Positions 1 through 6,648 of a stretch of DNA of 19,748 nucleotides are shown piece after piece. The notes below the pieces were generated by a model that had not been told where the DNA came from, searched no databases, and saw only the letters and a program-made list of their open reading frames with translations. This DNA is from CAZJBP01 sp964544115 (lineage in GTDB: Bacteria; Verrucomicrobiota; Kiritimatiellia; UBA8416; JADHWI01). Numbering within the stretch: the first letter of the stretch is position 1; each line of letters begins with the position of its first letter. A program made the translations under genes and the position numbers. The stretch covers positions 1 to 19,748 of the forward strand of contig CAZJBP010000065.1 of the NCBI GenBank assembly GCA_964544115.1. The letters are read 5' to 3'.

Positions 1-2
1 AG

Positions 3-1277
3 GGCGACCGGTACATCACGCTCTACATCACCACCGGCTTCGGCCGGCTGCGTCATCTGGGGGTGGCGATCGACATGTCGAGCGCGCTTAAGGCCGTCGG
101 GCAGCTGGACGTCTGGATGGATGAACTCTACCACGAAATCCTCAAGGACGGGCACCCCAACGAGAACCACCTGAACTCCACGGTCGCGCTGTATCTGTAC
201 GGCCGCAGCTTCTTCCTTGAGGACCGTCCGATCGACGACCGGCGCCGGGAGGCGGTGGATTACTTCCTCGGCCAGGCGCGCAAGTACTGGCTGCCGCTCG
301 ACATCCGTCAGTCGCAGGGCCACCTCGCCATCGGCCTCAAGCGCTTTGGCGACCTGGAGACCGCGCGGGCCATCATGGCGTCGATCAAGGAGCGCTCTGT
401 CAGCAACGAGGAGATGGGCCTGTTCTGGCGGGACACGGAGGAGGCCTGGTGGTGGTACCGCGCGCCGATCGAGACGCAGGCCGTGATGATCGAGGCCCTG
501 GACGAGGTCATGGGCGATGCGCAGGCCGTCGAGGACTGCAAGGTGTGGCTGCTCAAGCAGAAACAGACGCAGGACTGGAAGACCACCAAGGCCACGGCCG
601 ACGCGATCTACGGGCTGCTCCAGCGCGGCACCAACCTGCTCTCCTCCGACGCGCGGGTCGAGGTTTCGCTGGGCGGCGTGCCCATCGTCCCTGAGAAGGT
701 GGAAGCCGGGACGGGCTTCTACGAGCAGCGCTTCGTCAAGGGCGAGGTCCTGCCGAAGATGGGCAACGTCAAGGTGAAGAAGACCGACGAGGGCGTTTCC
801 TGGGGCAGCGTGCACTGGCAGTACCTGGAGGACATCAGCAAGGTCACGCCGCACGAAGGCACGCCGCTGAAGCTGAAGAAGGCGCTCTTCGTGAAGGAGA
901 ACACCAAGCAGGGGCCCGTCCTGAAACTGATGAACGGGCCGGTGGCTGTGGGCGATGAACTGGTGGTGCGGATCGAACTACGGACGGACCGCGACATGGA
1001 ATACGTCCACATGAAAGACCAGCGCGGCAGCGGCACCGAACCGGTGAACGTGCTGTCGGAATACCGCTTCCGCGACGGCCTGCGGTATTACGAGTCCACC
1101 AAGGACACGGCCAGCCACTTCTTCATCGACTACCTCCCCAAGGGCGTCTACGTGTTCGAGTATTCCACGCGCGTCGTCCACAAGGGCCGCTACCCCAGCG
1201 GCATGGCCGAGATACAGTGCATGTATGCGCCGGAATTCAACAGCCACTCGGAGAGCGTCCTGATCGAGGCGAAGTGA
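3..1277 (+). CDS. Alpha-2-macroglobulin family protein, C-terminal part (5' truncated by window edge)
   Basis: The frame is open from the first codon in the window (base 3) to TGA at 1275-1277, giving 424 residues that are only the C-terminal portion. A GTG at 63 is an internal codon, not the start, because the upstream residues (RYITLYITTGFGRLRHLGV) continue the same domain. Recognisable family features are the YLYGRSFF segment, the SNEEMGLFWRD...WWWYRAPIETQA stretch with its WLLKQKQTQDWKTT continuation (end of the thioester/helical domain), and a beta-rich receptor-binding-like tail ending in CMYAPEFNSHSE. Bacterial homologues are large periplasmic or lipid-anchored protease traps, often well over 1500 residues. 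The thioester (CxEQ) region would lie upstream of the window, so activity as a trap cannot be judged. The stop is followed by a predicted promoter for the next gene and no terminator is evident. Family assignment is confident; the physiological role is inferred. Confidence 0.9.
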   Translation, partial: GDRYITLYITTGFGRLRHLGVAIDMSSALKAVGQLDVWMDELYHEILKDGHPNENHLNSTVALYLYGRSFFLEDRPIDDRRREAVDYFLGQARKYWLPLDIRQSQGHLAIGLKRFGDLETARAIMASIKERSVSNEEMGLFWRDTEEAWWWYRAPIETQAVMIEALDEVMGDAQAVEDCKVWLLKQKQTQDWKTTKATADAIYGLLQRGTNLLSSDARVEVSLGGVPIVPEKVEAGTGFYEQRFVKGEVLPKMGNVKVKKTDEGVSWGSVHWQYLEDISKVTPHEGTPLKLKKALFVKENTKQGPVLKLMNGPVAVGDELVVRIELRTDRDMEYVHMKDQRGSGTEPVNVLSEYRFRDGLRYYESTKDTASHFFIDYLPKGVYVFEYSTRVVHKGRYPSGMAEIQCMYAPEFNSHSESVLIEAK

Positions 1278-1304
1278 CCGCCCGATTTAGGAATGTGATA
1301 AGCA

Positions 1305-1334
1305 TTGACAGGGCATGCCGTCCTGGGGCATAGT
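1305..1334 (+). promoter_or_regulatory. Predicted sigma70-type promoter of the first RRM gene
   Basis: TTGACA (1305-1310) and CATAGT (1329-1334) are separated by 18 bp, giving a start near 1341 and a leader of about 100 nt. The -10 box is cradled in a perfect 6-bp inverted repeat (CTGGGG 1323-1328, CCCCAG 1339-1344). A wider 7-bp pair (GGAATGT 1290-1296, ACATTCC 1350-1356) flanks the whole promoter. These repeats could be operator half-sites or an mRNA 5' hairpin; this is sequence-based inference only. Confidence 0.6.
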
Positions 1335-1443
1335 TCGTCCCCAGTAGCAACATTCCGTTGGCCGCATCCGCATTTCCCCATCTCGTGTTATGGTTGAGGA
1401 ATCGGCTCCTAACAAACATGACACAAGAGAGGGAATCAGTACT

Positions 1444-1743
1444 ATGGACATCTACGTTGGCAATCTTTCGTACGATGTGACGGACGCAGACCTGAAGACG
1501 TTATTCGAGTCACACGGCAGAGTGGCTTCGGCGCGCGTCATCATGGATCGTGACACGGGTCGCGCCAAGGGATTCGGCTTCGTCGAGATGCCGGACAAGT
1601 CCGAGGCGGACAAGGCGATCCAGGCCACGAACGACCAGGCATTCATGGGCCGCAACCTGCGCGTCAATGAATCCCAGCCCAAGCCTCGCGGCGCGGGTGG
1701 CGCCGGTGGCGGCGGCGGCGGCGGACGCGATCGCCGGTTCTAG
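1444..1743 (+). CDS. RRM-domain RNA-binding protein with glycine-rich tail (paralogue 1)
   Basis: This 99-aa protein is a single RNA recognition motif followed by a short Gly/Arg tail. RNP2 is IYVGNL (residues 3-8) and RNP1 is KGFGFVEM (residues 42-49). The tail from about residue 83 is almost only glycine and ends RDRRF. This is the architecture of small bacterial Rbp proteins, which resemble cyanobacterial cold-induced Rbps and act as single-stranded RNA binders or chaperones in the cytoplasm. I chose the ATG at 1444 because the fold begins at MDIYVGNL and GAGGG (1429-1433) is placed 10 nt upstream; an 18-codon upstream extension has no such support. It has its own promoter, a leader of about 100 nt and a strong downstream terminator, so it is probably monocistronic. 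It matches the second RRM gene at 59 of the first 82 residues by my own count. RNA targets are unknown. Confidence 0.95.
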   Translation: MDIYVGNLSYDVTDADLKTLFESHGRVASARVIMDRDTGRAKGFGFVEMPDKSEADKAIQATNDQAFMGRNLRVNESQPKPRGAGGAGGGGGGGRDRRF

Positions 1744-1779
1744 GATCTGATCCTCTGAACCGTTGCACAGCAATGTGCA
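1742..1779 (+). other. Two short hairpins in the 3' UTR of the first RRM gene
   Basis: AGGAT (1742-1746) pairs with ATCCT (1750-1754) across CTG, overlapping the TAG stop codon. TGCACA (1764-1769) pairs with TGTGCA (1774-1779) across a GCAA tetraloop. They precede the larger terminator hairpin, so the transcript would end in three consecutive stem-loops. Seen directly; function unknown. Confidence 0.5.
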
Positions 1780-1782
1780 GTG

Positions 1783-1816
1783 AGAAGGCACGCTTCGGCG
1801 TGCCTTCTTGCTTTCT
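1783..1816 (+). terminator. Intrinsic terminator after the first RRM gene
   Basis: An 11-bp perfect stem (1783-1793 with 1798-1808) is closed by a TTCG tetraloop and followed by a moderately T-rich run (TGCTTTCTC, 1809-1817). It lies 40 nt beyond the RRM stop. It also sits just beyond the 3' end of the convergent GH52 gene. The minus strand lacks a U-tract after the stem, so it is probably efficient mainly for + strand transcripts. Confidence 0.85.
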
Positions 1817-1825
1817 CAGCGCCGC

Positions 1826-3973
1826 TTACAAGCGGCTGCGCAGGAAGAGCACGGCCGTCACCACGCGGGGGCTGTAGGCTCCGCCGCGCGCCCTGCCGCT
1901 TTCGGAATCGATCTGGTCGGCGAGCGTGGTTTGTGCCGAAGATTCGCGCAGCCATCGCACCCACTCCGCGAAGGGCATCGGGTACGCCTTCGCGAAGTCG
2001 ACCCCCAGCAACTCGGCCGCCGCAAACATGCATAGCGCCGCCTTCGACGCCCAGGTGATCGTGCTTGTGCTGGAGAGACGCAGGCCGCCGGTCGCCGAAT
2101 CGATGCACACGCCCGGCCGCAGGCACGCGCGCGCGTGCGACCGCAAGACCTCCATCAGTTGTCTGTCTCGCGCCAGCCGGTCGCCCAGTCCGAGAAACAG
2201 CGGCACGGACAGCGGCTCGATGCCGGCCATCAGGCGTGCCTTGCCGCCGAAGAGCAGGTTCGGCGGCAGACTTCCCGACGCGGGGTCACACGCGTGCACG
2301 AGGGCGGCCGACGTCCGGGCGGCCACCTCCAGTGCCCGCGCGGCGCTGGACCTCTCACCGGCCCGCTCAAAGCACACCTCCAGCAGATGCGCAGCGCACC
2401 AGGCTTTCACGCCGATATAGAGATTTCCCGCTGCACGCCTCAGCGCTTCGTCCATCACATCGTACGTCGTGATCTCCGCGCCATCGTCACCGACCCGATC
2501 GCTCTCGCCCTTCAGGATCCCATTGCGCCGGTCGGGGGCGTAGTGATCGCGGGCCTCCAGGCTGTCCAGCATGCGGACGAAGTCCGCCGTTCGAGCCTTC
2601 AACCAGTCCACGTCCCCGGAGAGCGCATAGCCCGCTGCGCAATAGATTCCGCTCAGCAGTGCCTCCGTCGTCATGTGCGAGTAGCATCCCGTGAGGCCGG
2701 GCAACTCGTACCCGCTTTGACCGGGGGGTGAATACGCCGCCGAGTTGCCCTGGTCGTGGGTGAACGACATGCCGCCGGGCTTCCGCCCGTCGGGATCATC
2801 CGCAAACCGCAGACGGTCTTCGTAAGCGTAGCGCCTCAGGTTAAGGTCCATGACGTTGCGCACAACCCACGGGTGGCGCCACAGCTCAAACGGCAGGTGG
2901 TCCGCGGCTGGAGCCAGGGCGTTGCGCCAGGCAAACTGCCCATCGCATACGCTGTAGAGCACGTCGCCATCCCGGGTTTCCAGGACGGAGGTGTTTGCGT
3001 AGTAAGCCTGGGACACCTGACCGTAGATCTCCGGCCCCACGGAGCTCAGACTTGCCGGCGCGCGCGACGCGGCCTCCGCGGCAAAGGCCGCGGCCGCGGC
3101 GTGCATCCCATCAGCCTGTTCCAGCACATGGGTGCAGACCGCCTCGACGCCGTCGAACTGCCGCGTGAACGCATAGGAGGCGGGGATGCCCACCGTCGCC
3201 GCTCCCGCGTGATAGAACCCGAAGGCCGCACGCAGGGTTCGATGGGATCGTGGCGGAACAGCCATGCAGATGCCGCCCTCATTGCCGCCATTGTGGATGA
3301 TGTGCCGGCCTTCCTCGACATGACGACCAATCGAGTTGTCGCGAATGGTCCAGACCTCCCCCTCCACTCGCCGAGCCGCCAGGGCCCAACGGCCCGGCAT
3401 GCAGATGCCGGCCAGGCCGGCGCCCTCGGACCAGTCCATCGGAACGATGCGTCCTTCGCCTCGATAAGCCAGGCCCAGAAAGCCGAACGCTGGCAGGTCG
3501 GAGGCGCTGTTGTCGATCTCCAGCTCGAGCAGAAGACCCGGGCAAAGCGCATCGGCGCTCAATCGCCCCAGTTTAGGATCCGTCAGGGGGGCGCGCGGGG
3601 CCACCACCCGGAAGGTCATGCCCGCGCCGCAGAAGGTGTCAACAGCCGGATCGAGCCGCCGACTCAGGTCCGAGGGCTTAAGAAAGCGCCAGCACTTGCG
3701 GATGCCGTTACTGCCGCCGGCTCCGGCCATCTGGCTCTCGTAGTCGGTCACCGTCAAGCCGCTGGTAAACGGCATGGCCGTCACGCCGTTACCCGGGTGG
3801 CTGACCGCCACCAGCAGGTCTCCCGCGGTGGCGACGTGCAGCGCCTCGTGGTCGATCCCGACCCCGTAGCCCGGGAGGCCGAACGTCAGGCTTGACCAGG
3901 CGCCCTGGGGCGCGTGGTGCGTCATGAAAAGCAGCGTCCCCCGCCCGCCGTGGTGCTCCCCGCGATCTTTCAT
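1826..3973 (-). CDS. Glycoside hydrolase family 52 (beta-xylosidase-like) protein with altered nucleophile position
   Basis: At 715 aa this is close to the roughly 705 aa of characterised GH52 beta-xylosidases, which cleave xylo-oligosaccharides in the cytoplasm; no signal peptide is seen. Against the Geobacillus stearothermophilus enzyme as I remember it, matching blocks are THHAPQGAWSSLTFGLPG (residues 18-35), HPWVVRNVMDLNLRRYAYED (367-386), GGMSFTHDQG (400-409), SGYELPGLTGCYSHMT (420-435), RNGI...GAEITTYD (483-505) and the tail YSPRVVTAVLFL. The acid/base Asp (D495 there) is D505 here. The nucleophile Glu (E335, in NEGEY) aligns with D344 in CDGQF, and the second Glu of that motif with Q346. 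The ATG at 3973 has a strong AGGAG site and keeps the first beta-strand. A terminator hairpin belonging to the upstream RRM gene lies only 26 nt before the start. Fold assignment is strong; activity and substrate are uncertain because of the nucleophile change. Confidence 0.86.
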   Translation of the reverse strand: MKDRGEHHGGRGTLLFMTHHAPQGAWSSLTFGLPGYGVGIDHEALHVATAGDLLVAVSHPGNGVTAMPFTSGLTVTDYESQMAGAGGSNGIRKCWRFLKPSDLSRRLDPAVDTFCGAGMTFRVVAPRAPLTDPKLGRLSADALCPGLLLELEIDNSASDLPAFGFLGLAYRGEGRIVPMDWSEGAGLAGICMPGRWALAARRVEGEVWTIRDNSIGRHVEEGRHIIHNGGNEGGICMAVPPRSHRTLRAAFGFYHAGAATVGIPASYAFTRQFDGVEAVCTHVLEQADGMHAAAAAFAAEAASRAPASLSSVGPEIYGQVSQAYYANTSVLETRDGDVLYSVCDGQFAWRNALAPAADHLPFELWRHPWVVRNVMDLNLRRYAYEDRLRFADDPDGRKPGGMSFTHDQGNSAAYSPPGQSGYELPGLTGCYSHMTTEALLSGIYCAAGYALSGDVDWLKARTADFVRMLDSLEARDHYAPDRRNGILKGESDRVGDDGAEITTYDVMDEALRRAAGNLYIGVKAWCAAHLLEVCFERAGERSSAARALEVAARTSAALVHACDPASGSLPPNLLFGGKARLMAGIEPLSVPLFLGLGDRLARDRQLMEVLRSHARACLRPGVCIDSATGGLRLSSTSTITWASKAALCMFAAAELLGVDFAKAYPMPFAEWVRWLRESSAQTTLADQIDSESGRARGGAYSPRVVTAVLFLRSRL

Positions 3974-3990
3974 GCTGACCGCTCTCCTCT

Positions 3991-4032
3991 ATTAAAGAGA
4001 AAGGCCTCGGCAAGTGAATGCCGAGGCCTTTC
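3991..4032 (-). terminator. Intrinsic terminator after the second RRM gene, directly upstream of the GH52 gene
   Basis: A perfect 14-bp stem (3999-4012 with 4019-4032) has a 6-nt loop. On the minus strand it is followed by a T-rich tract (TCTCTTTAAT). It lies 20 bp after the RRM stop. The GH52 Shine-Dalgarno begins almost at once after the T-tract, so the hairpin can both end the RRM transcript and act on anything entering the GH52 gene from upstream. Confidence 0.9.
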
Positions 4033-4052
4033 CGAAATCGCTTGAAGGCGAC

Positions 4053-4433
4053 TTACCAGCGCTTGCTGCCGCGATCGCCGCGATCACCGCCGCGACCACC
4101 GCCGCCACCACCGGCTCCACCGCGACCGCCGCCGAAGCCGCCGCCGCCACCACCGCCGAAGCCGCCGCCGCCGCCGCGACGATCATCGCGAGGCTTGGGC
4201 TGGGACTCGTTCACGCGAAGCGGACGGCCCTGGAAATCGGAACCGTTCGTTGCGGCAATCGCCTTCTCGGCCTCAGCCCGGTCGCCCATCTCGACGAAGC
4301 CGAACCCCTTGCTGCGGCCCGTCATCTTATCCATGACGACGCGCGCGGAGCTGACCTTGCCGTACTGCTCGAACAGCGACTGGAGGTCTGTATCCTTGGT
4401 GTCGTACGACAGGTTGCCAACATAGATATCCAT
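4053..4433 (-). CDS. RRM-domain RNA-binding protein with long RGG/glycine-rich tail (paralogue 2)
   Basis: This 126-aa protein has one RRM: RNP2 IYVGNL at residues 3-8 and RNP1 KGFGFVEM at 42-49. The tail from residue 83 is about 44 aa of glycine with interspersed Arg, Asp and Phe, ending GSKRW. The RRM is about 72% identical to the first RRM protein, but the tail is much longer and more Arg-rich, as in RGG-type RNA-binding or phase-separating proteins. The ATG at 4433 is preceded by GAGGG (4443-4447) 9 nt upstream, in a leader that resembles that of its paralogue. It likely binds single-stranded RNA in the cytoplasm, perhaps as a cold-shock RNA chaperone (family knowledge; not shown here). 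It ends with TAA at 4053-4055 and a strong terminator. Its promoter probably lies at or beyond the assembly gap. Confidence 0.95.
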   Translation of the reverse strand: MDIYVGNLSYDTKDTDLQSLFEQYGKVSSARVVMDKMTGRSKGFGFVEMGDRAEAEKAIAATNGSDFQGRPLRVNESQPKPRDDRRGGGGGFGGGGGGGFGGGRGGAGGGGGGRGGDRGDRGSKRW

Positions 4434-4562
4434 ACTACTGCGCCCTCAACACGGTGTCATCCTCACTCTTGTTTCTCACACCGGATCCCAATCCATGACA
4501 CCAAGGCGAAATCCGCGTTCGATCAGGCCCTTTGCCTGATTCGCCGTACATAGTGACGGATT
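4434..4562 (-). promoter_or_regulatory. Leader of the second RRM gene with conserved motif, tiny upstream ORF and hairpin
   Basis: Read on the minus strand, the leader contains ATGACAC (4460-4454), GAGGG (4447-4443) and CAGTA-T-ATGGA. This order and near-identical sequence also precede the first RRM gene (1418-1446). Here the ATGACAC begins a 4-codon reading frame (Met-Thr-Pro-Cys-stop, 4460-4446) preceded by GAGTGAGG. Further upstream a perfect 7-bp stem, ATCAGGC/GCCTGAT (4522-4528 with 4534-4540, 5-nt loop), has no T-tract. I found no convincing -35/-10 pair before the gap starts. Confidence 0.4.
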
Positions 4563-4662
4563 NNNNNNNNNNNNNNNNNNNNNNNNNNNNNNNNNNNNNN
4601 NNNNNNNNNNNNNNNNNNNNNNNNNNNNNNNNNNNNNNNNNNNNNNNNNNNNNNNNNNNNNN
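4563..4662. other. Assembly gap (100 N)
   Basis: Exactly 100 undetermined bases, the conventional size for a scaffold gap of unknown length. Translations drawn across it are meaningless. The linkage of the RRM/GH52 segment to the operon on its right depends on the scaffolding. Confidence 0.99.
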
Positions 4663-4672
4663 GCCCTCCCGC

Positions 4673-5218
4673 TCAGCGGTAAATGAGGGCTGCGAGCGCG
4701 GCAAGAGCGGCGGCATAGAACATCGCGATGGAACCCCATATTCGGCACGCCCTGTCGTGGCCGAGAGCGAAGGCGAGGCCCTTGCGCAGCGCGTAGGGAC
4801 TCATCACCAGCACGGCCCCCTTCACAGCCATCGCATAGGCCACGACCACCATTACCAGCCTCAGCGGAGAGTCCTGCAGCCGCGCGGCTTCAAGGATGGG
4901 CGCCGGCACCAGAAGCAGAAGGATGCCTAAGGCGCGGGCCGCCAACAGTTCGTCCATCGCCCAGCAGACCAGCGCGATGCTCAAGGGCGTCAGCACAACG
5001 AAGTAGGGCTTCACGGCATCGAAGCGGCCCAGCGGCGTGAGCCACAGCAGTCGGGCGGACCAGGCGAGCGCGACCGCTGTCAGGACCCATCCGGTTGTGC
5101 GATGACGGGGAAACCTCTGAAGCCAGGCGCGCGTTGCCGCAGGTGCAAACGCGAGCGCCCCCCCCACCCCGGCCGCCACCGCCGCCAACCCCCATGTCCA
5201 TCCCGCAAGGTTCGTCAT
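4673..5218 (-). CDS. Small polytopic inner-membrane protein, unknown function, last gene of the operon
   Basis: This 181-aa hydrophobic protein has about six predicted membrane segments: residues 6-28, 40-62, 73-88, 92-112, 118-138 and 157-180. The loops are short and basic (for example RFPRHR and SPYALRKG). I do not recognise the family and see no catalytic motif. Its ATG (5218-5216) overlaps the TGA of miaB (5217-5215) as ATGA, so translation is probably coupled to miaB. A paired Asp-Glu (CWAMDELLAAR) between segments 3 and 4 and a Lys in VKPYFVV are the charged residues nearest the membrane. The TGA at 4675-4673 lies 10 bp from the assembly gap, so any terminator or further operon genes are hidden. 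That it is a real gene is well supported by coupling and composition; its role is unknown. Confidence 0.75.
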   Translation of the reverse strand: MTNLAGWTWGLAAVAAGVGGALAFAPAATRAWLQRFPRHRTTGWVLTAVALAWSARLLWLTPLGRFDAVKPYFVVLTPLSIALVCWAMDELLAARALGILLLLVPAPILEAARLQDSPLRLVMVVVAYAMAVKGAVLVMSPYALRKGLAFALGHDRACRIWGSIAMFYAAALAALAALIYR

Positions 5219-6648
5219 ATCGCCCCGCCCCCGGGCACCGCGCTGCCAACAATCTTGCCGTACACCGTCTGAGGCATCGCCCGATCCACGGCAACCCTCA
5301 CCAGGTCGCCTTCGCGGATCCCCTCAACCGGCTCAAACACGGTGGTCACGTTGCTGCGCGTGCGCCCGGACCACCGCTGAGAATTGCGAAGGCTGGCGCC
5401 TTCCAGGAGCACCTCGACCGGCCTGCCGCCCACCATCCGCTCGTTCAGCCGCTGGCCCCGAACATCCTGGTCGACCAGCAACACCGAGTTGCGGCGCACC
5501 TTCTCCCCGTCCGTCACGTCGTCCGGCCACTCCGCAGCCGACGTGCCAGGCCGGGGAGAGTACTTGAAGACGTAGGCGTTGTCGAACGCCATCTCCTCCA
5601 TCAGGCCGCGCGTGGCCTCGAAGTCCTCCTCTGTCTCGCCGGGAAAGCCCACGATCACGTCCGTGGTCAACCCCAGGTCCGGCGCCGCCTCCCGCATCCG
5701 CTCAACGGCCCGCCGGTAGTCATCGGCGGTGTATCCGCGGCGCATGCGGGCAAGCACCCGGTCCGATCCCGACTGGACGGGGACGTGCAGGTGCTCGCAG
5801 ACGGCGGGCAGGTCGCGCATCGCCCGGGCCAGTTCCCCGGTGCACCCGGAGGGATGGCCGGAGGTGAAGCGGACGCGGCGGATGCCGGCGACGGAATCCA
5901 CGGCTTCGAGCAGCCGCGGCAGCGGCTCGGTGAATCCGCCCGGTGATCGCGCGCCGTCGCCGAAGACCTCGTTGCGGCGGCCGTACATCATCACGCTCTG
6001 CCCCAGCAGCGTCACTTCCCGAACGCCGCCGTCGGCCAGGCGCCGCACTTCGTCAAGAATGGCGGAGGCCGGCCGGCTCCACTCCCGACCGCGCACCGAG
6101 GGCACGATGCAGTACGAGCAACCGCGGTCGCAGCCGAAGAGAATGTTGACGAACGCCGTCACCGCGCCGGCGGTGTGGCCGGCCACGTCCTCGGAGATCT
6201 CGGCATCCTGATCGGTGTCCAGCACCGGCCCGCGCCCGGCCAGGATGCACTCCACGACCGACGGCAGGGCGGCCAGGCGGCGCGTGCCGATGGCAAAGTC
6301 CAACCCCGGCACGCGCCGGAACAGCTCATCGCCCAACCTCTGCGCCATGCAGCCCATGACCCCCACGGCGACCAGCCGCGTCTTGCGCTTGGCCGCCGCC
6401 AGCATCTTCAGCTTGCCCAGGGCCTTGTCCTCCGCCTTTCCGCGCACGCTGCAGGTATTGACAATGACGACGTCCGCATCGGCTTCGGCAGCCGCCTCGC
6501 CCCATCCGAGGCGCAGCAGCAGCGCGGCGGCCGCCTCGGAGTCGCGCTCGTTCATCTGGCATCCATACGTGTGGATATGGAAGGTCCGCCGCGCATCAGC
6601 CCCCCCCGACCGCGGAGATGCCTCAAGGTTGGATGTCGTCGCCGGCAC
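5215..6648 (-). CDS. miaB: tRNA-2-methylthio-N6-dimethylallyladenosine synthase MiaB
   Basis: This 477-aa radical-SAM methylthiotransferase adds the 2-methylthio group to i6A37 of tRNAs reading UNN codons. The N-terminal MTTase domain supplies three cluster cysteines: C30 in TYGCQMN, C66 in NTCSVRGKAEDK and C100 in GCMAQR. The radical-SAM CxxxCxxC is C173-C177-C180 in CDRGCSYCIVPSVRGRE. A TRAM domain closes the protein (from about residue 400, with GRTRSN and the end of the barrel at VYGKIV). The GTG at 6648 is chosen because AAGGA lies 5 nt upstream; it overlaps the 3' end of the AsmA-like gene by 26 bp. The usual QNVNSYG after the radical-SAM core reads QSVMMYG here, a mild departure. A housekeeping tRNA gene buried in an envelope operon is notable. 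RimO and MtaB are less likely because the NTCSVR, C-x-x-x-C and TRAM pattern fits MiaB. Confidence 0.95.
   Translation of the reverse strand: MPATTSNLEASPRSGGADARRTFHIHTYGCQMNERDSEAAAALLLRLGWGEAAAEADADVVIVNTCSVRGKAEDKALGKLKMLAAAKRKTRLVAVGVMGCMAQRLGDELFRRVPGLDFAIGTRRLAALPSVVECILAGRGPVLDTDQDAEISEDVAGHTAGAVTAFVNILFGCDRGCSYCIVPSVRGREWSRPASAILDEVRRLADGGVREVTLLGQSVMMYGRRNEVFGDGARSPGGFTEPLPRLLEAVDSVAGIRRVRFTSGHPSGCTGELARAMRDLPAVCEHLHVPVQSGSDRVLARMRRGYTADDYRRAVERMREAAPDLGLTTDVIVGFPGETEEDFEATRGLMEEMAFDNAYVFKYSPRPGTSAAEWPDDVTDGEKVRRNSVLLVDQDVRGQRLNERMVGGRPVEVLLEGASLRNSQRWSGRTRSNVTTVFEPVEGIREGDLVRVAVDRAMPQTVYGKIVGSAVPGGGAI

Noticed and set aside
2756..3895. Long + strand open frame (379 codons) opposite the GH52 gene
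   Set aside because: It is antisense to a gene with clear family motifs. The translation is Arg/His/Gly-rich with no recognisable domain, as expected from GC-rich shadow frames.
4522..4540. Hairpin ATCAGGC/GCCTGAT considered as a terminator
   Set aside because: There is no T-tract on either strand after the stem, so it is kept only as a leader structure.
4435..4930. Open frames running through the N gap
   Set aside because: They are translated from undetermined bases and have no support on either side.
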